Shown in pieces: positions 1-9,200 of a DNA stretch of 35,906 nucleotides. Position numbers and translations under genes: made by a program. Source of the stretch: Parafrankia elaeagni (GTDB lineage Bacteria; Actinomycetota; Actinomycetes; Frankiales; Frankiaceae); assembly GCF_000374165.1 (NCBI RefSeq), contig NZ_KB893757.1, positions 1 to 35,906 on the forward strand, in the 5' to 3' direction. Position 1 is the first letter of the stretch, and each line of letters begins with the position of its first letter. A model generated the notes under the pieces. That model had not been told where the DNA came from. It did no database searches and saw only the letters and a program-made list of their open reading frames with translations.

Positions 1-247
1 CAGCGTCGGCGTCCACCTCCGCACGGCCCCTGGCGATCGTTCCCTTCGCGACGCCGGTCGCCCGCGCGACCGCAGCAATGCCCCCATACCCCCAGGAACG
101 CGCCTCCGCCCCCAACGCCAGCCGCCGGTCCCGCTCGTTCAACCGAGGCAACAGCACCTCAAGCCGTGCGGCCATCGCCGCGAACTCCACCGACCGGTCA
201 ACCGCCACAGCCCGGACTCTATCCAGGCAATCACACAAGCCGATCAC
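1..247 (-). CDS. ISAzo13-type transposase, N-terminal part (cut by window edge)
   Basis: Reading the minus strand from a GTG at 247 (a stop lies upstream in frame) gives about 82 residues that run off the window. The segment contains RLNERDRRLALGAEA followed by GYGGIAAVARATGVAKGTI. This is the characteristic N-terminal helix-turn-helix-like region of ISAzo13-family transposases, which ends in a conserved (I/V)xRG step seen here as IARGRAE. The catalytic DDE part would lie to the left of base 1. The start could also be the TTG one codon earlier. The family call rests on recognising this N-terminal pattern only; intactness cannot be judged. Confidence 0.7.
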   Translation of the reverse strand, partial: MIGLCDCLDRVRAVAVDRSVEFAAMAARLEVLLPRLNERDRRLALGAEARSWGYGGIAAVARATGVAKGTIARGRAEVDADA

Positions 248-393
248 CAACCGAACAAGAAAATCAAATTATTTCATTACAGTTCCTAAGCAGCATCGGA
301 CTCTAGTGAGGTGAACTGAGACAATGAAGGGGTCGCGAGTCTCGCTTGTGTGGGGGTAGCATGCGGCATGTGTCCCGGCAGCGACGGCATGCA

Positions 394-954
394 ATGCTGA
401 CACCACGGCGTAGCGACGCCCGCCGTAACAGGGAGGCTATTCTTCAGGTGGCTGGTGTAGCGTTCACTGACTGCCCCAGGTCCGTTCCGCTGGACGAGAT
501 CGCGCGCCGGGCGGGACTCGCGAGGGCGACCGTGTACCGGCACTTCCCCGACCGGCACGCACTTGCAACCGCAGTCGCGGAGAAGAACCTCGAAGCGTTA
601 AGGTGCGCAGTCGACGCGGCGACAGACGAGGGCCGCTCCTTCCGTGACCTGCTTCACTGGGTGCTGGCTACACAGACCTCCATGCGCCCGCTTGCCACTC
701 TCATGCTGGAGCTACCCAGGCGGGACCAGCAACGGTTTGCTGACGAGGTGATCGGGATACTTGCGCCGCCGTTCCTGCACGCGCAGGTCGAAGGTCAGCT
801 CCGTGACGACCTCAAGCCGGCAGATCTCACACTTATCATGCTGATGGTCAACGCCGCGGTTGAGGCCCTGCCGGTCGGGGATGAGCGTAAGCCGATCATG
901 GATCGGCTTATCTTTGTCATTCTCGACGGCGTTTTCACCCGGTCCGAGGTCTAG
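394..954 (+). CDS. TetR/AcrR-family transcriptional regulator
   Basis: A 186-residue protein. The N-terminus carries a TetR-type helix-turn-helix (RRNREAILQVAG, then LDEIARRAGLARATVYRHF), and the C-terminal part is all-helical, as expected for a ligand-binding and dimerisation domain. The normal family length is about 190-210. The ATG at 394 is chosen because it puts 11-12 residues before the first helix, typical for the family. An ATG at 361, which has a GGGGG tract 5 bases upstream, and a TTG at 346 are in frame and possible. It lies 35 bases upstream of a response regulator on the same strand and near the polyketide genes, so local control of these is plausible. The ligand and target are unknown. 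Confidence 0.85.
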   Translation: MLTPRRSDARRNREAILQVAGVAFTDCPRSVPLDEIARRAGLARATVYRHFPDRHALATAVAEKNLEALRCAVDAATDEGRSFRDLLHWVLATQTSMRPLATLMLELPRRDQQRFADEVIGILAPPFLHAQVEGQLRDDLKPADLTLIMLMVNAAVEALPVGDERKPIMDRLIFVILDGVFTRSEV

Positions 955-989
955 TCCTCATGGTGGAGCGAACTGGAGGGCGAGCTCGC

Positions 990-1706
990 ATGCCCGACAG
1001 CCGGATCCGCACACTGATCGTCGAAGCCGACCCGGTGACCGCCGATGCTTACAGCATCTACGTGGAGAAGCTTGCCGGCTTCACCGTCAGTGGGGTGGCG
1101 TACTCCGGCGCCCAATGCCTGAGACAGGTCGCGCACGACGGCCATGATCTTGTCGTCCTGGATCTCTACCTGCCTGACATGACGGGCTTCGACGTCTGCC
1201 GCAGGCTGCGGAGCCGTGGTGCCCGGCCGGACATCATCGCCGTCACCGCGGCCCGGGATCTGGCGACGGTACGAGCAGCCGTGGCCTATGGTGCCGTCCA
1301 GTACCTGGTGAAGCCGTTCGACTTCGCCGCCTTCCGCAGCAGGCTCGAGTCCTACGCCTCGTACCGCAACCATCTCGCACTGGAGCACACGGGTCTGATC
1401 GGCCAACGCGAGGTGGATGCCGCCCTGGCCGCGCTGCGGCCTGGCACAGCACCTTCGCCCGGGCGGCCCAGGGGCAGGTCGGTCAGCACTCTCGACGTGG
1501 TCGTCACCTACCTGCGGGCGGCACCCGTGCCCATGTCCGCAGACGAGGTCGCGGGCGCTGTCGGACTGTCCAGGGTGACGGCACGTCGCTACCTGGAGCG
1601 CTTGGCCGACCAGCGTCTGGTGGGCCGGACACAGCGATACGGACGGCCTGGCCGGCCCGAGCACCTGTACCGCTGGCTGGTACAGGTAGGTATCGGAACA
1701 AATTGA
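990..1706 (+). CDS. CitB/DcuR-type response regulator, no adjacent sensor kinase
   Basis: A 238-residue two-domain regulator. The receiver domain (about 5-125) has the acidic pocket E12/D14, the phospho-acceptor D58 in VVLDLYLPD, T86 in AVTAAR and K108 in LVKPFD. The C-terminal part (about 160-235) is a winged helix-turn-helix (SADEVAGAVGLSRVTARRYL) like that of CitB/DpiA/DcuR regulators of C4-dicarboxylate or citrate two-component systems. The start at 990 is supported by GGAGGG about 7 bases upstream; an in-frame ATG at 960 lacks such a site. No CitA/DcuS-type kinase gene is in the window, so this is an orphan regulator here. It is the last gene before the ketosynthase gene (83-base gap) and may act on that promoter; this is inference from position. 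Confidence 0.87.
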   Translation: MPDSRIRTLIVEADPVTADAYSIYVEKLAGFTVSGVAYSGAQCLRQVAHDGHDLVVLDLYLPDMTGFDVCRRLRSRGARPDIIAVTAARDLATVRAAVAYGAVQYLVKPFDFAAFRSRLESYASYRNHLALEHTGLIGQREVDAALAALRPGTAPSPGRPRGRSVSTLDVVVTYLRAAPVPMSADEVAGAVGLSRVTARRYLERLADQRLVGRTQRYGRPGRPEHLYRWLVQVGIGTN

Positions 1707-1710
1707 ACAT

Positions 1711-1737
1711 TATGACCTAAATCATGACATGTATACA
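1711..1737 (+). promoter_or_regulatory. AT-rich promoter region with short dyad before the ketosynthase gene
   Basis: The 82-base gap between the response regulator and the ketosynthase is strikingly AT-rich for this genome. It has a TATACA box at 1732-1737 and a small dyad ATGA-6-TCAT at 1712-1725, where an activator or repressor could bind just upstream of -10. No well-spaced -35 is visible (TTGAAC at 1703 is 23 bases from the -10), which would fit an activator-dependent promoter. The +1 would lie near 1744, leaving a leader of about 45 bases before the GTG at 1789. Confidence 0.4.
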
Positions 1738-1788
1738 ACGCTGTGGAAGAGTTGCCAGGACGGGGTCAAGACCACGCTGGAGACCTGA

Positions 1789-3123
1789 GTGGATGAAGTG
1801 ACTGCGCAGTCGTCGGACCGCGGCGCGAGGGACGTTCTCGTCACCGGTATGGGGTTCTGCCTGCCCGGCGAAGACCGCCCGGTGCTGACACCCAAGGAGG
1901 TATGGGACGTTGCGTCGAACGGGCGCTCCTGCCTGGTCCGGAACGGTATTTACCACGGCCGGGTGGACCTGGCACCGGAGATGTTCGAGGAGCGGCTGCC
2001 CGAGATTCCCAAGCTGTACTCCGAGCAGCTCACCAAATCGCACCGCTTCGGTCTGATCTCCTTCGTCGAGGCATGCTCGGATGCAAAGATAGATTTTCGG
2101 GCGGGGGATCTTCGTGACGCCGCGATCCTCACCGGGCGAGGCGGGCTCGACGACAACGTCGACCCCTACCGGGCCCTGTACGAGGCGGAACCCGAGAAGC
2201 TCTCCGCGGCTGCCGCGACCGCGTTGTTCATCCGTGCCCAGCTCGGAATCACGTCCTACGACGTCGCACTCCTGCAGGCGTCGATCGCCAGGTCGACGGG
2301 CCCGAGCTTCACGGTTTCCTGCGGCTGCTCGTCCTCCACCATCCAGCTCGGCAACGCGCTGCGCATGATCGCCTCCGGCGAGGTCGACATCGCGGTTGTC
2401 ACGGGTGTCGATGCGTTCAGCATGGACCTGATGCGCAACGCGCAGCGGCTCCTGCTTGCCGCGACGCGCGGTGGCCCGCGGCCCGGCGCGGACACTCTGC
2501 CCGAAGCGCTGCCGTCGATGGACCGGCCGATGCGCCCGTATGACGTCCGCGCCGACTGTGTGAACTTCGGCGAGGGCTCGGTCACGGTGGTCCTGGAGAG
2601 CCGCAGGCATGCCGAGCAACGCGGGGCGCACGTCTACGGGAGCCTGCTTGCCCAGGCGACGACGCGTGACGGCCTGCCCAGCCCGCTGTCCTTGGACGAC
2701 TCGGGAGCCTCGCTTGTCAGCGCGGTGCGGAAGTGTCTCGGGGACCGCTGGAGTATCGACCAGATCCCGTACATCAACGGCGGCAGTGACGGCGACGTCA
2801 ACGTCACGAACACTGAGGCGAACGCCGTTCGTGAACTGTACGGGCCGGCCGTCCCGGCGGTTCTGCTCAGTTCGCAGGAGGCCTGCTTCGGCCACAGCGG
2901 GGCCCAGTCCGGAAACCTCGGCCTGGCGTTGACTCTCCTTATGATGGAGAAAGGGCTGGTGTGCCCTACCACGAACTGCGAAAAGCCGATTGACGGCCTG
3001 CCGTTCGACCCCATTCCGGGAACACAGCCGCGCGCGTTGCGCTTCGATCACGCGCTGAGCTTCACCTACCAGATCGGCGGGTTGAAGAGCGTGGTTCTGA
3101 TGAGCTCCGCCAACGTTTCCTGA
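1789..3123 (+). CDS. Stand-alone beta-ketoacyl synthase-like protein with degenerate active site
   Basis: A 444-residue thiolase-fold protein of FabF/KAS-II size. The nucleophile is present as C180 in SCGCSSSTIQLG. The second histidine is H369 in CFGHSGAQSG. The first catalytic histidine of the usual N-A-H-G-T-x-T motif is replaced: the region reads N330-G331-G332-S-D-G-D. The lysine that normally precedes the GH motif is also missing (QEACFGH). Cys-His-His condensation chemistry is therefore unlikely in the standard form. Acyl transfer, a priming role, or a chain-length-factor-like partner role are alternatives. GTG start with GGAG about 6 bases upstream. It lies 127 bases before the PKS gene on the same strand and probably works with it. 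The protein is full length, so this is not simple decay. Confidence 0.82.
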   Translation: MDEVTAQSSDRGARDVLVTGMGFCLPGEDRPVLTPKEVWDVASNGRSCLVRNGIYHGRVDLAPEMFEERLPEIPKLYSEQLTKSHRFGLISFVEACSDAKIDFRAGDLRDAAILTGRGGLDDNVDPYRALYEAEPEKLSAAAATALFIRAQLGITSYDVALLQASIARSTGPSFTVSCGCSSSTIQLGNALRMIASGEVDIAVVTGVDAFSMDLMRNAQRLLLAATRGGPRPGADTLPEALPSMDRPMRPYDVRADCVNFGEGSVTVVLESRRHAEQRGAHVYGSLLAQATTRDGLPSPLSLDDSGASLVSAVRKCLGDRWSIDQIPYINGGSDGDVNVTNTEANAVRELYGPAVPAVLLSSQEACFGHSGAQSGNLGLALTLLMMEKGLVCPTTNCEKPIDGLPFDPIPGTQPRALRFDHALSFTYQIGGLKSVVLMSSANVS

Positions 3124-3250
3124 CACCGCGAAGACCTGCCGATTCCGAACCGGTATCCCGGTCGGCTGTCTGGAGCACCGCGGCGCGCTGTCGAGGACGC
3201 CGCACAGCCGATTCCACCGTACAACGCAGAGAGGCACGGATCGAGCGAGA

Positions 3251-6200
3251 ATGAGCACCTTTGCTGACCCCGGGCCGAATGGAACGGCAGCCGAGGCGGA
3301 GTCCCGCGGCGAGCGGGAGGACATAGCGATCGTGGGGATGGGATGTCGTCTGCCGGGCGGCGTGGGCTCGCCGGCCGCACTGTGGCGGCTGCTGGTCGAC
3401 GAACGAGACGCGGTCGACGACCCGCCTGCGGGCCGGTGGCGCACTGATTCGTTCATCGACTCCGCACTGGCCACTGCGGGTCGGGCCGTTCCCCTCCAGG
3501 GCGGCTACCTCGAGGATGTGGCCGACTTCGACGCCGACTTCTTTGGTGTGTCCCACCGGGAGGCCGCCGTCCTCGACCCGCAGCACAGGCTGCTTCTGGA
3601 GGTCGCGTGGGAGGCGCTGGATCACGCGGGTCTCCCGGCCGACAGGCTCGAGGGCACGCCCACCGGCGTCTTCACCGGCCTGAGCTACACCGACTACATG
3701 GATCGTCTGGCCGGGCATCCGGACGAGCTCGAGGGCTCCGTTCTCACGAACGGGATCTGTGTCGCGGGCGGGCGGATCTCCTATCTGCTCGGCCTGCGCG
3801 GTCCCAGCATGTCGATCGACACCGCATGTTCGTCGTCGCTGGTCGCTGTGCATCTGGCCTGCCAGAGCCTGCAGGCCCGGGAGTGCACGGTGGCGCTTGC
3901 TGGTGGGGTGACCCTCATGCTGTGGCCCCGGGTGACCAAGTCCTTCGCCCGGATGGGAATGCTCTCGCCGACGAGTCGCTGCCATGCCTTCGACGCTGCC
4001 GCGGACGGGTTCGTCCGCGGGGAGGGATGCGGCGTTGTCGTTCTGAAGCGGCTCGCCGATGCCCTGCGCGACGGCGACCGGGTCCTGGCTGTGATCCGTG
4101 GATCTGCCGTGAACCAGGATGGCCGCACCGACGGATTGACCGTTCCTTCCGCGCAGGCCCAGTACGAGGTCGCGACCGCCGCACTGCGTCGCGCCCAGGT
4201 TGATCCGGCCGATGTCGGGTTGGTGGAGGCGCACGGCACTGGCACGAAGGTCGGCGATCCCATCGAGTTCGCCGCGCTGACCCGCGCGTACGGCACCGAC
4301 GGCGCGCGCTGCGCTCTCGGCTCGGTGAAGACGAACCTGGGGCACCTGGAGCCCGCGGCAGGCGTCACTGGTCTCATCAAGGCGGTCCTCTGCCTGCAGC
4401 ATGGCCAGGTACCGGGGAATCTGCACTTCACGAAGTGGAATCCGGCGATCAACGCCGAGGAGTCGCGGTTCTTCGTGCCCACCGGGTTGACCGACTGGCC
4501 CGGTGCCACGCAGACGCGGCTGGCCGCGGTCTCCTCGTTCGGGTTCTCCGGAACGAACGCTCACGTCGTGCTCGAGCATGCAGCGCCTGACATGAGCCGT
4601 TCGGGGATTCCGGCTGTGCGCACGCCGGAGCGGGCCGACGGGCACGAGGCCGAGCGGGTGGACGCCCCACGGACAGGCTCCGGTGTCCGCGGGGCGCGCG
4701 GCCCGGAGGTCGTTCTGGTTCCCGCCGGGTCGCCTGCGGTGCTGCCCGCGGCGGCGGCGCGGCTCGCGGACTGGCTGGAACGCGAAGGCGGTGCCGACAC
4801 GACCACCACCGACGGCGGCGTGCCCGCCCGGAGCACCGATCTGCGGGACGTCGCCTACACCCTGGCGCGCAGACGGTCCCCCGGGAACGGCCGGCTCGCC
4901 GTCGTCGCGGCCTCATCCGAGGACCTGATCCGGGACCTGCGTGCGTACGCGGACGGCCGGCTGCTCCCGAACGTCGTCTCCGGCAGCGCGGCCCGGGGCG
5001 TGCGCCGCGGCGCGGTGTGGGTGTTCTCCGGCCAGGGATCACAGTGGGCCGGCATGGGGGCGGATCTGCTCGACGCCGAACCGGCGTTCGCCGCGGCGCT
5101 GGCCGAGGTGGACCCCCTCATCGCCGCCGAGGCCGGCTTCTCCGTGCTGGATGTGCTGCGCGGCCACAAGGCGGTCGCTGGCTGTGGCCGGGTGCAGCCC
5201 CTGCTGTTCGCCGTCCAGATCGGACTCGCCGCGCTGTGGCGCGACCACGGCGTCGAGCCTGCCGCGGTCATCGGCCACTCGATGGGGGAGGCAGCCGCGG
5301 CGGTCGTCGCCGGAGCACTGACCCTGGACGACGGGGTCCGGGTGATCTGCCGCCGATCCCGCCTGCTCACCCGGGTGGCCGGCCTCGGCGCGATGGCCAC
5401 CGTCGGCCTCGACCGGGCCGCGGTCGAGGCGGAGCTCGCCGCGGCCGGTGCGACCGGCGAGGTCTCCGTCGCGGTCCTCGCGGCTCCCGGCTCCACCGTC
5501 GTCTCCGGGGCCGCGGACAGGATCAGGGATCTCGTCGCAGACTGGACCGCCCGCGGTCTGGCGGCCCACCCGATCGCGGTGGACGTCGCCTCACACTCGC
5601 CCCAGGTCGACACGCTGCTCCCGGACCTCGCCGCGGAACTGGCCGAGCTTCGCCCGCAGCCGGCCCAGGTCCGCTTCTACTCGACCGCGGCGGACGATCC
5701 ACGCGACGCCCCCGGCCTCGATGCTGTCTACTGGTGCGCGAACCTGCGCCGCACCGTGCGTTTCAGCGACGCCGTCACCGCGGCCGCCGCCGACGGGCAC
5801 CGCGTCTTCGTGGAGATCGCCCCGCATCCGGTCGTCGCCCGCTCGGTCACCGACATCCTCGCCGGGGGCGGGCGTGAACCGCTGGTTCTGCCCACGCTGC
5901 GCCGCGATGAGGACGGCCTGGTCGCCTTCCGCACCCACCTTGCGGCCGCGCACTGTGCGGGAGTGCCGGTGGACTGGTCGGTGCTCTACCCGACCGGCAA
6001 CCTCGTGGACCTGCCAACGATCTTCTTCGACCGCTGGCGTCACTGGGCGGACGACACAGCTCCGGCGTCGACACCGGCGGCAGCTGACGGGCCTCTCGTG
6101 CCGACCGAGCTCGGTGACCCGGCGCGTGCGGACTCGCCCCTGCCCGGGGCCCACCTGGTAGTCCCCGGGGAGCCCCCGCGCCACGTCTGGCGGGCCGACA

Positions 6201-9200
6201 CCGGAACCGCGGCCATTCCCTGGCTCGACGACCACCGCGTGCACGACCGGCCGGTCCTGCCCGGCGCCGCCTACTGCGCGCTGGCGCTCACCGCCGCCGC
6301 CGAGGCGTTCGGGGTGGGACCGACGCAGGTCCGGCTCACCGGCATCGCCTTCGAGGAGCTCCTGAACCTGAGTGAGCACATCGAGATCACCATGACGGTT
6401 GCGGTCACCGGCCCCGGCAGGGGAGAGTGCACCGTCCACGCCCGCGACGGGGACGGCGGCTGGGTCCGTCACATGTCAGCCAGCGTGGCACGCGCCGACG
6501 ACCCGGCACCGGATGCCGGCGGCGGCCTGGCAGAGCTCGCCGCTGCCCACCTCCGACCGGTCGACCCCGCGGGCCTGTACGAGGCCCTGCGGGAGCGGGG
6601 CATCTACCATGGCCCCGCGTTCGCCGCCCTCACCGACCTGCACCTGTCCGAAGACGGTGGGAGCGTCTGGGCGGGCATCGAGATCCCGCCGGAGGCACGC
6701 TCCCCCGAGAACACGCTGAGCGTGCATCCCGTCCTGCTGGACGCCAGCGCGCAGGCGGTGCTGACCTGCCTGCCCGGCTTCGCCGCCGGCTCGGCGGACG
6801 GCGGCCTGATCCTGCCCGCCGGGACAGACAGCATCCGGATCCTCGGCGACCCGGCGACCGCGCGTTACTGCCACGCCCGCCTCGACACCGCGGGGACGGG
6901 CATCCTCACCGGTGAGGTCCGCCTCCTGGACCAGACAGGCGCGCTCGTCGTAGCCATCGACGGCATGCGTTTCGTCCAGCAGGGCAGCACACGCCAGTTC
7001 GACGGCCACGGGTCCGCGGGGACGTCCCACGCCTCCGACGGCTGGATCTACGGGCTCAGCTGGGAGCCGTCACCCGACCCGGAGCCGTCCCAGGAGTTGG
7101 CCCCGGTGGGCCGGTGGCTGCTGCTCGGCGCCGCGGACAGCTCCGTGGACGCACTCGGCGCGGCCCTGTCCGCCGCCGGGGCCGACGTCGACGTCCAGCC
7201 CCTGCCCGATCCCGACGACGCCCGGCGGGCATGGGCGACCTCCCTCACCCGGGGCGGCGGGAACTCCGCCGCCCGGCAGGTGGTCGTCGTCCTCGACGGT
7301 CCGACCGCCCCGCGAGAGCGTGGCGCCTCGACGCCGGATCCGGCGCGGGCGCAGCGAGAGACCATGATTGTGTTGGGTGTTGCCGCGGCGCTGGCCGAAC
7401 TGCCCCGCAAGCCACCAGGCCTCAGTGTGGTGACCCGCGGAGCGCACGCTCTGTCGGGAAGCACGGCTCCTGATCTTGACCATGGTGGGATCCGCGGGCT
7501 GCTCCGCGTGCTCGCGCTGGAACATCCGGAGCTGCGCGCCGTTCACATCGACGCCGATCCCGGCCCGGATGTGGCGGCCGTCGCCGCCGAGCTCCTGGCC
7601 GGTAACCATCCCGGCCGTCCCGACGACGAGGTCGCGCTGCGCGCCGGCGTCCGCTTCGCAGCCCGCCTGACCCCCACCCCGGTGACCCCGTCCGAGCGCG
7701 TCGCCGCCGCCCGGCGCCCGGTGCGGTACGGCCACGACCGGTTCGCGCTGCAGGCGCCCGGCAACGGGAATCTCGACGACCTCCGGCTCGTCGCCACTGA
7801 CCGGCGCCCACCCGGGCCGGGCGAGGTCGAGGTCCGGGTCCAGGCCGCTGGCCTGAACTTCCGGGATGTGCTCATCTGCCTGGGGGCGCTGCCGCGGACG
7901 CCGATCGGTTTCGAGTGCGCAGGCGTCGTCACCGCCGTCGGAGCGGACGTCACCGACCGGCGGCCCGGCGACGCCGTGCTCGCGGTGAACCTGGTCGACG
8001 GCGGTGCGTTCGGCTCGTTCCTGACCCTCGACGCGGGCCTGACAATGCCTGTGCCCGCCGGGCTCGATCCGGCGACCGCCGCGGGCATCCCGACCGGCTT
8101 TCTCACCGCCTGGTACGCGCTGCGGGACGTCGCCCGGCTGCGGGCCGGCGAGCGCGTGCTGATTCACTCGGGCACCGGCGGGACCGGCCTCGCCGCGATC
8201 GCCGTCGCTCGGCTGCTGGGAGCCGAGGTCCTCGCCACCGCCGGCACACCGGAGAAACGCGCCTACCTGCGGGGCATGGGCATCACCCAGGTCATGGACT
8301 CACGGTCGGTCGACTTCAGCGCGCAGACCCTGGCGGCAACCGGCGGGCAGGGTGTCGACGTCGTGCTCAACTCGCTGTCAGGGCCGGCGATCCGCGCGGG
8401 GATGGAGTGCCTGCGGCCCTTCGGACGTTTCGTCGAACTCGGGCTGCGCGACATCCTCGCGGACTCGGCACTCGGGCTGGCCCCGTTCCGGAACAGCATC
8501 ACCTTCGCCGGGGTGAACCTGATCGAGCTCTACCGGCACCAGCCGGAGCGGGTCGCCCAGCTCCTGCGGGAGCTGACGGCAGCGTTTGCCGTCGGCGAGC
8601 TTGCACCTCTCCCCGTCACGACCTACCCGATCGGGGCCGCCACGGAAGCGTTCCGGCTCATGGCGGGCGCCGCCCACATCGGCAAGGTCGTACTCGACGT
8701 CCCCGACGTCGGGCAGACCGAGGCAGTGCTGCCCGACGGGCCGCCGTCGCCCGTCCACGCGGACGGCTCGTACATCGTCACCGGTGGCCTGCGCGGCGTC
8801 GGCCTGGAGACCGCCGCCTGGCTGGCCACGAACGGCGCGTCCCGGATCGTGCTCAACGGGCGGTCGGAGCCCGCCGAACCGGTCCGGGAACGCCTCGCCA
8901 AGCTGGCCGCGGGCGGCACGGACATCCAGGTGGTGCTCGGCGACATCGCCGAGCCCGGTGTGGCCGAGCGGCTCGTCGCCGCCGCCACCACCGGGGACGG
9001 CCGCCTGCGCGGTGTCGTCCACGCGGCGATGGTCCTGGACGACGCGACACTCACCATGGTCACCGCCGAACAGGTGCAGCGGGTCTGGCATCCGAAGACG
9101 CTCGGTGCATGGCGGCTGCACGAGGCCACGGTCGGCGTGGGCCTCGACTGGCTCGTGCTCTACTCGTCGATGGCCTCGCTGCTGGGCAACCCCGGTCAGG

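Noticed and set aside
1717-3474. Long minus-strand frames opposite the ketosynthase and PKS genes (for example 1717-3474, 3062-4645, 8378-9643)
   Set aside because: They are GC-rich shadows: Arg/Gly/Pro-rich, no domains, and fully overlapped by genes with clear motifs.
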